From: a virus
Strand: one strand, 5' to 3'
DNA length: 44,398 bases
IMG/VR virus record: IMGVR_UViG_3300042731_005385
Coordinates: 1 to 44,398 of that record
The notes below the pieces were generated by a model. The model worked only from the letters and a program-made list of their open reading frames with translations. It searched no databases and had not been told where the DNA came from. A program made the translations under genes and the position numbers. Shown in pieces: positions 14,178-22,961 of this stretch. The stretch's first letter is position 1, and every line of letters starts with the position of its first letter.

Positions 14178-16270
14178 AGCTCGACGAACCCCGTCCCTGG
14201 ACGCACGCCAGCCCGAGCCAAGTCAACTCGTTCCGCCGCTGCCCGCGGCGCTGGTGGTACGAGAAGATCGCCGGGCGGCGACCGCCTCCGAAACCGGCCG
14301 CTGAGCTGGGCAAACGCGTGCACGACATCGCCGAACGCTGGCTCCGTGGCGAACTCGAGATCCCTCGCCGCCGAGGCGAGCTGCTACAAGGTGCCGACGG
14401 TGAGGCGATGCGAGTCTTCGCCCCCGGGCGCAAGCACTTGCCGCAGCCGCCCGTCGACCCGACCAATATCGAGCGTTGGGTCGGGTTGCCGGGTATGTGT
14501 GAACCCTTCGACCGCAACCCGAAAGGTTGGGCAATTCCGACTGAGGTCGTACCACTGGTTGGCCGGGTCGACCTGTACGACCTGACCGGGCCCCTGCCGG
14601 CCGTGGTCGACCACAAGACGACCGGTAGCTCGGACTGGGTGAAGACCCCGGAGCAGTTGCTCGAGGATGCCCAAGCGGCTGTCTATACCCGCGAGCTGCT
14701 TTGCGACTTGACTCATCCTGGAACGGGCATTGTCTGGGTGCTCGATCGTGGGCTGCGCGACGAGGTGGTCTTCCGACACGTCTACTATCTCACCCGCGGC
14801 CGGCCGCGGAGCTGGGTTGTCGAGGCGGTCTGGGATCGGGCCCGGTCCGACCGGGTCTTCGGCGCCGTCGTCGAGACGCTTCGGACGATGGCGCCGCTCG
14901 CCCTCGAGGTCGAGGACGAGGCGGTCGAGAGAAACCCGCGGGCTTGTCGCGACTATGGCGGCTGCCCGCACAAACACTACTGCAACAAGGGGAAACGATT
15001 CATGGGCAACAGCAACAAGGGCGGGCTCTTCGCAGGACTCAAGGAAGGGGGCGACGGCCTCACGCTGGCAGAGCGAATCGCGGCCAAGAACAAGGCCATG
15101 CTGGCAGGAGGTGCAGGAGGTCCGGCCGAGGAGCCGAAGGCCAAGGCACCCGCTGACCCCGGCGTCGCAAAGGCGAAGGCGGCCACGAAGCGGCTGACCA
15201 AGTCGGACGCCGGGGTCGGCGTCGCGAAGGCAGCCAACCTCCCGGACCCCGATTCCGCCGCGGCGCGGGTCGTCGAGGAGGCGAAGCGGCGCACCTCCGA
15301 CCCGGGCCGGGCTGCCACGCCGAGCACGACCGAGCGCGACCCGGACCCGCCCAACCCACCGGACGGCACGCCGCGTGACGTCGTCGGCGACGTCGGCGAA
15401 GGCGCCCGGCGCGGACTCAAGGTCGACGGAAAGTTGATCAGCAAGTTCAAGGTCGCAGAACTCGAGGACTACCTGGGTCTTCCGGCCAAGTGTTCGGTCT
15501 GGGAAGCGATCGCGCGCTACAAACTCGACCCGAAGGAGGCAAGTGAACACGGAACTCGGGCGCAGTGGTTCAAGTGGTTGGCGCTCGAGGTTGCCTGCGG
15601 CCAGGTCAAGCGACCGGGCGATCCGAAGCCCGAGCCGAAGTCCGATCCGAAGCCCGAGCCGAAGCCGGACCCGAAGCCCGAGCCGAAGCCCGAGCCGAAG
15701 CCCGAGCCGAAGCCCGACCCGAAGCCCGAGCCGAAGCCCGACCCGAAGCCCGACCCGAAGCCCGACCCGAAGCCCGACCCGAAGCCCGACCCGAAGCCCG
15801 ACCCGAAGCCCGACCCGAAGCCCGACCCGAAGCCGATACCTCCGAGCGACTGGGAGGACGAACGATTTTCTGCGGACCCAAAGCCCGAGCCTTTCGCGGG
15901 CTTCGGGTCGTCCGAACAGGCATCCGAGCCGATGCTCCGCCGTTTCGTGTTGCTCGTCGACTGTGTGCCCGAACGCATGGTGCCTGGGCTTACGGTCCAC
16001 CTACAAGATCTGGTAGAGCCCTTCGCCCGCGCCGTCGAGGAGCAGGTCGACGCCGACGGAAGCCGGAAGCGGGCATACTACGCCTCCGACCCCTACCGGT
16101 CCGGACAGCGCGAGGTTGCCGAGCGACTCGCCCGGGCGTTCGAGGAGGATGCGGAGTGGCTCAACGGATGCCAGGTGGTCATCGCCCGGTCGGACCACCC
16201 GGCGGCGCTCGAGGTCCTCGACGTGCTCTCGCGCCGGGCGACGACGGTGATCCGCGGAGTCGGACGATGA
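14174..16270 (+). CDS. RecB/Cas4-like PD-(D/E)XK nuclease with Pro-Lys linker and extra C-terminal domain
   Basis: The 698-aa protein starts [20 protein letters not shown], the opening of the Cas4/RecB nuclease family. It then has [23 protein letters not shown], which supplies the Asp and the D-x-K catalytic pair. [13 protein letters not shown] is a cysteine cluster that, with Cys in FRRCP, may hold an iron-sulfur cluster. After residue about 275 comes a low-complexity linker and a stretch of repeated PKPDPKPEP (15622-15837). A conserved-looking domain of about 125 residues then begins near [20 protein letters not shown]. It would process DNA ends for recombination with the helicase and DUF669-like neighbours. 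It starts at a GTG coupled to the previous gene. Confidence 0.85.
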   Translation: MKLDEPRPWTHASPSQVNSFRRCPRRWWYEKIAGRRPPPKPAAELGKRVHDIAERWLRGELEIPRRRGELLQGADGEAMRVFAPGRKHLPQPPVDPTNIERWVGLPGMCEPFDRNPKGWAIPTEVVPLVGRVDLYDLTGPLPAVVDHKTTGSSDWVKTPEQLLEDAQAAVYTRELLCDLTHPGTGIVWVLDRGLRDEVVFRHVYYLTRGRPRSWVVEAVWDRARSDRVFGAVVETLRTMAPLALEVEDEAVERNPRACRDYGGCPHKHYCNKGKRFMGNSNKGGLFAGLKEGGDGLTLAERIAAKNKAMLAGGAGGPAEEPKAKAPADPGVAKAKAATKRLTKSDAGVGVAKAANLPDPDSAAARVVEEAKRRTSDPGRAATPSTTERDPDPPNPPDGTPRDVVGDVGEGARRGLKVDGKLISKFKVAELEDYLGLPAKCSVWEAIARYKLDPKEASEHGTRAQWFKWLALEVACGQVKRPGDPKPEPKSDPKPEPKPDPKPEPKPEPKPEPKPDPKPEPKPDPKPDPKPDPKPDPKPDPKPDPKPDPKPDPKPIPPSDWEDERFSADPKPEPFAGFGSSEQASEPMLRRFVLLVDCVPERMVPGLTVHLQDLVEPFARAVEEQVDADGSRKRAYYASDPYRSGQREVAERLARAFEEDAEWLNGCQVVIARSDHPAALEVLDVLSRRATTVIRGVGR
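15622..15837 (+). repeat. Tandem 12-bp repeats encoding PKPDPKPEP
   Basis: About 18 copies of a 12-bp unit of the form CCCGACCCGAAG or CCCGAGCCGAAG run through the nuclease gene. They encode a stiff, extended Pro-Lys-Asp/Glu linker between the nuclease and its C-terminal domain. Length change by slippage is likely and keeps the reading frame. Confidence 0.85.
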
Positions 16271-16509
16271 CCCGTGCCAGGCAACGGTTCCAGGACTTGC
16301 TAGACCTAGTCGTCGGCGACGACATGCATCCTGCAGAAGCGTTCGCAGAGTATGTCCACGACGAACTGGTACACGGATCCCTCTTGGACTATGACGAGCT
16401 CGTCGAGGCTGCGGAAGCACTCCTCGAGGTAGGTCGCGGACGGCTGTCGACGGACGCAGAAGGGCGCCGCGTTTGGGAGCCGCCTGCGGAGAGGAGGTCG
16501 CGGTCATGA
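16267..16509 (+). CDS. Hypothetical acidic protein
   Basis: This 80-aa product starts [39 protein letters not shown] at an ATG coupled to the nuclease stop (ATGA). It is mostly amphipathic helix with many Asp and Glu, and ends PAERRSRS. I do not recognise a family. Its tight coupling on both sides suggests it works with the nuclease or helicase, but no partner can be named. Confidence 0.62.
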   Translation: MTRARQRFQDLLDLVVGDDMHPAEAFAEYVHDELVHGSLLDYDELVEAAEALLEVGRGRLSTDAEGRRVWEPPAERRSRS

Positions 16510-16736
16510 TCTTGTGCGAATGCGAAGAGCATGAAACGGTGGTTCACGAGGACCATGTTGACTGCCCCGTGTGCACAGCGCTCGACAGGATCGAGGAGCT
16601 AGAGACCGCGTCCGGAGAGTCAGCCTCCGGACGTGTCGAGGAACTCGAAGAGCAAGTCGAGGAACTCGAAGCGCAAGTCGAGGAACTCGAGGCACAGATC
16701 GTAGACTTGGAAGAAGAGCTGCAGCAATCTCGATGA
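16506..16736 (+). CDS. Small zinc-site plus coiled-coil protein
   Basis: The 76-aa product reads MILCECEEHETVVHEDHVDCPVCTALDRIEEL, with CEC and CPVC able to form a zinc site. A heptad coiled coil built of VEELEEQVEELEAQVEELEAQ repeats follows and makes up most of the second half. It overlaps both neighbours by ATGA. This design, a metal head and a dimer tail, suggests an adaptor or single-strand binding accessory. Function is unknown. Confidence 0.65.
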   Translation: MILCECEEHETVVHEDHVDCPVCTALDRIEELETASGESASGRVEELEEQVEELEAQVEELEAQIVDLEEELQQSR

Positions 16737-19198
16737 ACCTCCCGCCGCGAATCGCTGCTCGGGTCGCCGAGCGGCCGCCAACCGAAGGCGAGCGGGCGCT
16801 GGCCGCCCCGTCCGAGCCGCTACCCCCTGGCGCGCTCGACGAGGCCCGCCGGTCGGTCGTCCGTTCACCTTCGGTGTGCAAGGACTTGCGTCCCTTCATT
16901 TCGCTCTATGGCGGCAAGTGGCGCGCCGCGCCGCGGTATCCGGCCCCGGTCCACGCCACAATCATTGAACCATTCGCAGGCGGGGCTGGGTACTCGCTCC
17001 GATACCCTGACCGGAACGTGATCCTCGTCGAGCGCGACCCTGCGATCGCAGGCGTGTGGCGGTACCTTCTGCGCGCGAGCGCCTCCGAGATCCGGTCGCT
17101 TCCGGACATCGAGCCCGGTCAAGATATCAACGACTTGCCATGCTGCGAGGAAGGGCGCCTTCTGATCTCTTGGTGGCTCAACAGCGCGGCATCGGGTCCG
17201 CGTAGAACGCTGTCTGAGCAGGGGTGCCATGGTCCAAGGTCGGACGCTGTGCGGTTCGCGTGCTTCTGGGGCCCAAAGGTTCGCGAGCGCATCGCCACCC
17301 AGGTCGACCGTATCCGGCACTGGCGACTGGTTGAAGGCGACTATACAAGTGCGCCAGCTATCGAAGCGACATGGTTCATCGATCCGCCATATGAGCAGGC
17401 CGGGAAGCACTACCGGTTCGGGTCGAACAGGATCGACTATAACACGCTCGGAGACTGGTGTCTCTCACGATCTGGTCAAGTCATTGTCTGCGAACAAGAG
17501 GGCGCGACCTGGTTGTCGTTTGAACCATTTGCCACGATCAAAGCGGCGAATCATGGAGGCGGCAAACATCGAAGCTGCGAGGTGATTTGGACACAAGGAT
17601 GCATCGAGCTCCGTCCCGTGCAGCTCGAGATCCTCGCCGAGCTCCGTCGCGCCGGCGGGTGCCTGGGCAACGTCGGGGTCGGACGCGGCAAGGAGCTCGC
17701 CTGCCTGCTCGCCGCGACTGCCATCGAGGCCGAGCGGCCGATGCTGCTCTGCCCGAGCGGGCTCGTCGACGTCGCGCTCGAGGAGGCGGGGAGGTTTGGT
17801 GGCGCCTTCCGCATCCGCCCCGACCTGCTCATTGTGCCTTACGAGCTGCTCTCGAGCCCGAAGCGGGCCGGGCTGCTCGAGGAGCTCCGACCCGATCTCA
17901 TCGTCGCCAACGAGGCACACTACCTCCGACACAAGACGTCAGCCCGGACGCGGCGCGTGCTCCGCTACCTCGCCGAGCACGACGAGTGCCGATTCGTGGC
18001 CGTCTCCGGCACGCTGACGGCCGGCAGCCTGCTCGATTACGCGCACCTCGCCGAGGCTGCGCTCTGGGAGCGGTCTCCGATACCCCGAGGTGGCGCGGAG
18101 CTCTCGGCCTGGGCGGCAGTCGTCGACGCCGACGGAGACCCGCTGCCGCGAGACTACTCGATGACACAAGCGCTGGCTGAAGCTTGGGCAAACGATCCAA
18201 TCGACGCCGATGTCGACGTGAGGCACAACCCGTCTGATGCGATCCGTGACATGGTTCGGGACGCACTTCGCCGCCGGCTCGAGGCGACACCTGGGGTCGT
18301 CCTGACCAAGGCGTCGAGCTGCGACTGCTCCCTGGTCATCCGGCGCGTGCGACAGCCCGAGGTACCGGCCGCGGTCCGGGAGGTCATGGCCGAGGTCGAG
18401 CAGTCCGGGGTCACGCCGGACGGAGAGCGCTGGCTCGAGACCCCGGATCAGATCGCGACCTGCCTGCGACAGCTGGCACTCGGGTTCTCCTACTCTTGGG
18501 ACTGGGCCGGCGTCGACGAAGACGTACGGCGCGAGTGGCTCGACGCGCGCAAGGCGTGGTCTGCAGCGCTTCGCTGGGTACTTGAGCAAGGTGATCCGGA
18601 TCTCGACTCGCCGGCCCGGGTCGTGGCAGCAATTGAGACCGGTACGCATACTTCGACGAGGCGGCGCTCTTGGATTATCGAACGCTACCTACGTTGGAAA
18701 GAGATCGAGCCCGACGCGAGCCCGACCAAGACCACCACTTGGCACGATCGCTGGCTCGTCGAGGACGCGGCCCGCTGGCTCGACGGCCTCGGCGAGCCCG
18801 GGATCCTCTGGTACCGGCACCAGGCGTTCGGCGATGCGCTCCGCGAGCTGGGCGTCGACGTTCGAGGCGAAGGTGAGTCACCGCCGGCCGAACCGGGCCC
18901 CGTGGCGCTGTCTGTGGCAGTCCACGGACAAGGCTACAACCTGCAGGCGTGGCGGCTCGGCCGAGTCGTCGGCCTGCCATCGTCCGCTGCGGTCTGGGAG
19001 CAGCTGCTCGGCCGTTTCCACCGCGCAGGACAGCGCGCCGACGTCGTGATCTGCGACGCGTATGCGCACCATCCGGGTGAGCGACGGGCGCTCGCCCGGG
19101 CAATCAAGCGAGCCCAGGCCATCGAGGCACAGACTGGGCAGAGCCAGAAGCTGCTACTCGCCCGCGTCGTCGACGCAGCGAGTGGCCTCAACTACTGA
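16733..19198 (+). CDS. DNA adenine methylase fused to SNF2-like helicase with altered ATPase motifs
   Basis: This 821-aa protein joins two domains. Residues about 45-290 are a D12-type methylase with EPFAGGAGYS (near 80) and FIDPPYEQAGKHY (DPPY near 217-220). From LRPVQLEIL (near 296) it becomes a superfamily 2 helicase. Walker A is GVGRGKE (Lys near 320), with Glu where Ser or Thr is normal. Walker B reads VANEAHYL (near 390-397), with Asn in place of Asp. Motif III is VSGTLTAGS and motif VI is QLLGRFHRAGQRADV, intact. The junction is tight, with no linker. Helicases like this usually accompany phage polymerase and recombination genes; here ATP hydrolysis may be weak. Confidence 0.85.
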   Translation: MNLPPRIAARVAERPPTEGERALAAPSEPLPPGALDEARRSVVRSPSVCKDLRPFISLYGGKWRAAPRYPAPVHATIIEPFAGGAGYSLRYPDRNVILVERDPAIAGVWRYLLRASASEIRSLPDIEPGQDINDLPCCEEGRLLISWWLNSAASGPRRTLSEQGCHGPRSDAVRFACFWGPKVRERIATQVDRIRHWRLVEGDYTSAPAIEATWFIDPPYEQAGKHYRFGSNRIDYNTLGDWCLSRSGQVIVCEQEGATWLSFEPFATIKAANHGGGKHRSCEVIWTQGCIELRPVQLEILAELRRAGGCLGNVGVGRGKELACLLAATAIEAERPMLLCPSGLVDVALEEAGRFGGAFRIRPDLLIVPYELLSSPKRAGLLEELRPDLIVANEAHYLRHKTSARTRRVLRYLAEHDECRFVAVSGTLTAGSLLDYAHLAEAALWERSPIPRGGAELSAWAAVVDADGDPLPRDYSMTQALAEAWANDPIDADVDVRHNPSDAIRDMVRDALRRRLEATPGVVLTKASSCDCSLVIRRVRQPEVPAAVREVMAEVEQSGVTPDGERWLETPDQIATCLRQLALGFSYSWDWAGVDEDVRREWLDARKAWSAALRWVLEQGDPDLDSPARVVAAIETGTHTSTRRRSWIIERYLRWKEIEPDASPTKTTTWHDRWLVEDAARWLDGLGEPGILWYRHQAFGDALRELGVDVRGEGESPPAEPGPVALSVAVHGQGYNLQAWRLGRVVGLPSSAAVWEQLLGRFHRAGQRADVVICDAYAHHPGERRALARAIKRAQAIEAQTGQSQKLLLARVVDAASGLNY

Positions 19199-19207
19199 GA
19201 GGAAAAC

Positions 19208-19753
19208 ATGAGTCGTTTCAAAGGGTTCGGAGCAGCGCAACCGAGCAAGACCGGGGTCTATCTGACCGAAGGCGATTACGATCTGATCGTCAAGACGACG
19301 CGATCGACGGGGCGGAAAGACGAGTTCTTCTGCGTTGAGTTCATCGTGCTGCGCGCAGACCAGCGGGAGCACCACCCCTACCGCACGAAGTCGGACGGAT
19401 CTCCGATCCCACTCCGGCAGTTCCGCCGCGGCGAAGAAGCTTCCTCGGCCTGGAAGTGGAACGACGAGTTCGGCTATACGTTCGGAAAGATCAAGGGCCT
19501 CTATCTGGCTTGCTTGGACTCGATGGGCGAAGGCGACGAGGCCCGCGGCTGGTCAGAGCAGCAATGGGAGGCCTTCCTCGAAGACTCGCTCGGCGAGACC
19601 CAGCCTTTCCGAGGCACCGTGATTCACTGCATCGGCAAGGACAAGCCCAAGGAACGGACACCGACGGAGGACTTCACGCACCTCGCTTTCCGCGGCGCGG
19701 ACCCGGAGACGGTCGAGCGGTACGAGGACGACGTGCGCGAGCTGCTCCGGTGA
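19208..19753 (+). CDS. DUF669-like putative single-strand DNA-binding protein
   Basis: The 181-aa product starts MSRFKGFGAAQPSKTGVYLTEGDYDLIVKTTRSTGRKDEFFCVEFIVL, the opening typical of DUF669-like phage proteins (a GF..A..s..G.YL..G.Y pattern followed by beta strands). Such proteins sit beside phage recombination and replication genes and are thought to bind single-stranded DNA. The C-terminal third (TPTEDFTHLAFRGADPETVERYEDDVRELLR) is acidic, as in many SSBs. It begins after GAGAGG and lies between the helicase and the polymerase. Confidence 0.72.
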   Translation: MSRFKGFGAAQPSKTGVYLTEGDYDLIVKTTRSTGRKDEFFCVEFIVLRADQREHHPYRTKSDGSPIPLRQFRRGEEASSAWKWNDEFGYTFGKIKGLYLACLDSMGEGDEARGWSEQQWEAFLEDSLGETQPFRGTVIHCIGKDKPKERTPTEDFTHLAFRGADPETVERYEDDVRELLR

Positions 19754-19910
19754 CACCAGCACAAGAGCGTGGTACGTCACGGAGCGCGGTGTCTGGGATG
19801 ATGCACCACCAGCAGCAGACGATGTCTGCATCGTGGCTCGAGTCTACGGTCGCGATGTCCTACTAGGGCTCGAACGAACGGTTCGTGTTCGAATGGAGTT
19901 CAAGAAATGA
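19750..19910 (+). pseudogene. Small gene apparently broken by a single-base frameshift
   Basis: A GTG at 19750 overlaps the previous stop (GTGA) and opens MTPAQERGT. The protein-like sequence in this gap lies one frame away: AWYVTERGVWDDAPPAADDV continuing to VRMEFKK, ending in a TGA that overlaps the polymerase ATG (ATGA). That second frame has no start codon before WYV. Coupling at both ends in different frames suggests one gene of about 52 residues with one missing base near 19765, either a real mutation or an assembly error. No slippery sequence is visible. Confidence 0.5.
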
Positions 19911-22099
19911 CCGGAAGCCGAGACCCTTACTCGGAGCGGTTGATCACCGAGGCCGGCTGGTCGCCCAGCGACTCCCGCCTCGTCGGCCGTCCGCTTCGCG
20001 AGCTGCGCGCCGAGTGTGATCGGCTCGACGTCGACGAGGCGGCGCTCGCCCGGGCGCTCGACGGACCCTACGGGGCCCTTCGGGCGTCGCTCGTCGCATG
20101 GGACACCGAGACCTGGCGAATCGCCCCGGGCCGGGTGGCGCCGCCGCTGGTCTGCGTCTCGCTCGCCTGGCGTGCGAGCGGCGGTGTGATGCGTACAGCG
20201 TTGCTCGACCGAGCGACGGGTGTCGAGGTGCTGCGCCGCCTGCTCCGGGCCGAGGACGGGCCGCAGCTGGTGGCGCACAACCAGGCGTTCGACGCTGCAG
20301 TCGCCTGGGCTGCAGCTGCGGACCTCCGGCGCGATGTCTGGCGAGCGCTCGACGATGGGCGACTCCGATGCACCAGGATCCGCGAGAAGCTCTTGCAGGT
20401 CGCCCGCGGCGAGGCCAACCGCGCGAGCCCGCCATCGAGCTTGGCGAGCTGCGTCAAGCGCTACCTCGCTGAGTACGTCGAGGGGAAGGCGGGCGAGGAC
20501 ACCTGGCGGCTGCGCTACCATGAACTCGATGGTATACCGATCGCCGACTGGCCAGTCGAAGCCCGGCGATACGCGTCGCTCGACGCCGTCTACTGCTACC
20601 GGGTCTTCGAAGCACAGCTGCGTGAGATCGAAGAGCTCGAATGCGATTCCCTGGAAGGCGAACCAGGCGGAATCTTGCGACCCGTGCCCGATGAAGCGCC
20701 CCGCACCCGCGCCGCGTTCGGGCTGGCTGTCCAAGCGATGTGGGGCTTGCGTGCCGACCCGGGCCGGGTCGAGACGTACGAGTCCGAACTCGAGGCCCGG
20801 GTCGAGCGAGCCCGGCCGGTGCTTGAGGCGGCTGGGCTGCTCGTCAACGGGACCATGTCGCAGCTGCCACAGAAGCAGGCCGTGGTCGACGCATACGCCC
20901 GGCACGGTCTGGGCGACCCGCCCTTGACCAAGACAGGCCGGAAGCGGGTCAAGGACGGGCTGGAAGCGGGCGTCAAGTACGTGTCGCTCGAGGGGGACGT
21001 GCTCCGAGACGTCCCATGCTCCGACGGCGAGTGCTCCGACGACGGGCCGTGCGGCGAGCTGCTCCACGTGGTCGCCGACCGGCAGGACGCACATCGCGAG
21101 ACACGGTTCGCCAAGATCCTCCGACAGGCGGCCAAGGAGGTCGTCAACCCGCGGGTGAGCGAGCTCCTTGCCACGGGCCGAGCGTCGATCTCCGGGCTGC
21201 CGTACCAGCAGTTTCCGCGGGCGCCCGGCGCGCGCGAGTGCATCGTGCCACGTCGCGGATACGTGCTCGTCGGGGCAGACCTCGACTCGGCCGAATCAGT
21301 CAGCTTCGCCCAAGTCCTACTCGAGGCCGTAGGCTACTCGGTGCTCGCCGACGAGCTCAACGCCGGCCGCGACCCGCACCTCACAACAGCTGCCATGCTG
21401 CTCGGAATCGACTACGCCGAGGCCGAGCAGCGGAAGGCGGCCAAGGACCTTGAGGTCAAGGCCTACCGCCAGCTGGCCAAGCCGCTCGACTTCGGGCTGC
21501 CGGTGAACATGGGTGCGGCGACCTTCGTCGGGTATGCGTGGAAAGGGTGGCGTGTACGCCTCTCAGTCGAGGAGGCGACCCGGTACAAGCGTCAATGGCT
21601 CGATCTCTATCCTGAGGTGCGCGAGTATCACTCGCTCGTTGGATCGAGAGTCGATTCCGGTGGTGGTCGCTTCGACTATGAACAACCCTACTCCGGCCGG
21701 CTGCGAGGTGGGGTTGGCTACCGTGACGGCTGCAACACCTCGTTTCAGGGTCTCGTTGCCGACGCGGTGCTCGCGGCGCTCTACCGCGTCCAGCGCGAAT
21801 GCTGGGTTGATGTGCTGACAGGAGTCGGCCCGGTCGTCGACAGCACCTCGAGTACCCCACTCTTCGGGTGTCGCGGCGGGCTCTTCGTACACGATGAGAT
21901 CGTCGTCGAGGCGCCCGAGCAGACTGCGCCCGAAGCGGCCGAACGGCTGGCGACGATCATGGTCGAGGAGCTCTGCGAGCGCTGTCCGGGAGTCGCGGCC
22001 GCATGCGCCGCCGAGCCGTGGATCGCCCGGCGCTGGAGCAAGTCGGTCGAAACACTCCGAGATGAACAAGGGAGGCTGCTACCATGGGACGACGAGTAA
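19907..22099 (+). CDS. Family A DNA polymerase with 3'-5' exonuclease domain
   Basis: The 730-aa replicative polymerase has a DnaQ-type exonuclease: VAWDTETW (about residues 63-70), VAHNQAFDAAVAW and YASLDAVYCYRVFE. The polymerase part has motif A VGADLDSAES (about 455), motif B region YRQLAKPLDFGLPVNMG and motif C FVHDEIVVEAPE (HDE about 662). The motif B region reads DFGLPVN where most family members have NFG..YG. This resembles a known phage subgroup with NFGFPGG. It starts at an ATG coupled to the broken small gene. With the primase-helicase and the origin it would make up the phage replisome. Confidence 0.93.
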   Translation: MTGSRDPYSERLITEAGWSPSDSRLVGRPLRELRAECDRLDVDEAALARALDGPYGALRASLVAWDTETWRIAPGRVAPPLVCVSLAWRASGGVMRTALLDRATGVEVLRRLLRAEDGPQLVAHNQAFDAAVAWAAAADLRRDVWRALDDGRLRCTRIREKLLQVARGEANRASPPSSLASCVKRYLAEYVEGKAGEDTWRLRYHELDGIPIADWPVEARRYASLDAVYCYRVFEAQLREIEELECDSLEGEPGGILRPVPDEAPRTRAAFGLAVQAMWGLRADPGRVETYESELEARVERARPVLEAAGLLVNGTMSQLPQKQAVVDAYARHGLGDPPLTKTGRKRVKDGLEAGVKYVSLEGDVLRDVPCSDGECSDDGPCGELLHVVADRQDAHRETRFAKILRQAAKEVVNPRVSELLATGRASISGLPYQQFPRAPGARECIVPRRGYVLVGADLDSAESVSFAQVLLEAVGYSVLADELNAGRDPHLTTAAMLLGIDYAEAEQRKAAKDLEVKAYRQLAKPLDFGLPVNMGAATFVGYAWKGWRVRLSVEEATRYKRQWLDLYPEVREYHSLVGSRVDSGGGRFDYEQPYSGRLRGGVGYRDGCNTSFQGLVADAVLAALYRVQRECWVDVLTGVGPVVDSTSSTPLFGCRGGLFVHDEIVVEAPEQTAPEAAERLATIMVEELCERCPGVAAACAAEPWIARRWSKSVETLRDEQGRLLPWDDE

Positions 22100-22335
22100 C
22101 CTGCAACGAGTGCGACTTCTGGGCCGAATACACGTCCTTTCAGGGACAATGCAGACGGCACCCGCCCGTTGTAATCGGTGATTCATACGGTCGAGCCGAG
22201 CACACGTCTTGGCCAGAGACGAGCAACGACGATTGGTGCGGAAAGGCCACGGTGAAGCTGCGGACAGACCAACGCCCGTGGCAAGGCACGGCGACGACGA
22301 TTGCGGAGGAGCGAGACGACACATGCGACGAGTAG
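22084..22335 (+). CDS. Small zinc-binding protein
   Basis: The 83-aa product reads MGRRVTCNECDFWAEYTSFQGQCRRHPP, with CNEC followed by QCRRH and a later WCG, a plausible zinc site common in small phage proteins of this C..C...C...P type. It overlaps the end of the polymerase gene by 16 bases and has GGGAGG upstream of its ATG. Function is unknown. Confidence 0.68.
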   Translation: MGRRVTCNECDFWAEYTSFQGQCRRHPPVVIGDSYGRAEHTSWPETSNDDWCGKATVKLRTDQRPWQGTATTIAEERDDTCDE

Positions 22336-22907
22336 AGGAACAGCTCGCAGATCTCTTCGCCGCCTGCTTGGCATCGGGAAGCCCGCCCTTCGATGCCTAC
22401 GTCGCGCGCGCCATCGAGATCTTCGTCGAGGATATCTGTGCGGGGGCGGTGGTTCAGTGTCTGGCGCACCACATCGGGGATCCACAAGGGCCTATACCTA
22501 GTAGCCCGCGCCAAACCGGAGACATATTTCGGTGGGTTCACGATGGCATCCCCATTGCCCACGTCCCCCGTACGGTGGCGGATGAAGTAGCGCAAAGGCT
22601 CGCCTCCGAGACCCGCTGCGACAAACACAAGCGGCGCGATGAATGCTGCGGCACGTACACACGTTCCGGATACTCCTTCGCCGCCGCGATCGTCCGCCAC
22701 GCAGGCAAAGTCGAGCTGGTGCTGGCGAGTGCGGCATGTGAGGTGTGCGAAGACGATGGCTACACAGCGCCAGGTGAGGACGGGCCACCGGAAGACTGCC
22801 CCGATTGCTCCGGCACTGGTGCCCGCACCGACGTCCTCGCCGTCGCCGAGCGCTACGGCGAGGCAACGGGAACTCCGCGACTGGCGCGGGTGTTGTTGAA
22901 GACGTGA
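22323..22907 (+). CDS. Hypothetical protein with DnaJ-like CxxC motif
   Basis: This 194-aa protein starts at ATG 22323 with GGAGGAGC upstream, overlapping the previous gene by 13 bases. The N-terminus is helical. Near the C-terminus it has CEVCEDDG and CPDCSGTGA, a pair of zinc-knuckle motifs of the DnaJ CxxCxGxG kind, after TRCDKHKRRDECCG. No J-domain is visible. Its role cannot be inferred beyond likely zinc binding. Confidence 0.62.
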   Translation: MRRVEEQLADLFAACLASGSPPFDAYVARAIEIFVEDICAGAVVQCLAHHIGDPQGPIPSSPRQTGDIFRWVHDGIPIAHVPRTVADEVAQRLASETRCDKHKRRDECCGTYTRSGYSFAAAIVRHAGKVELVLASAACEVCEDDGYTAPGEDGPPEDCPDCSGTGARTDVLAVAERYGEATGTPRLARVLLKT

Positions 22908-22912
22908 CATAG

Positions 22913-22930
22913 TTGGCACGCTTCCTGCAA
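22913..22930 (+). promoter_or_regulatory. Sigma-54-like promoter sequence
   Basis: TTGGCACGCTTCCTGCAA has the GG-N10-GC spacing of sigma-54 promoters and matches the TGGCACG-N4-TTGC consensus with one mismatch. It is 32 bases upstream of ATG 22962 in a true intergenic gap. One such match by chance is expected in a genome this size, so this is weak. Confidence 0.25.
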
Positions 22931-22961
22931 CACCAGAAGCAGAGCAGCACAGGAGGTCCCC

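Noticed and set aside
15622-15837. CRISPR-like array
   Set aside because: The repeats are 12-bp tandem units without spacers and encode an in-frame linker inside the nuclease.
14384-16000. Leftward 538-residue open frame opposite the nuclease gene
   Set aside because: It consists of a repetitive Arg/Leu/Gly pattern from the antisense of the PKP repeats and GC-rich codons; the plus-strand nuclease has clear motifs.
19844-21094. Leftward 416-residue open frame opposite the polymerase
   Set aside because: It has no recognisable motif and lies antisense to the exonuclease domain; such frames are common in GC-rich DNA.
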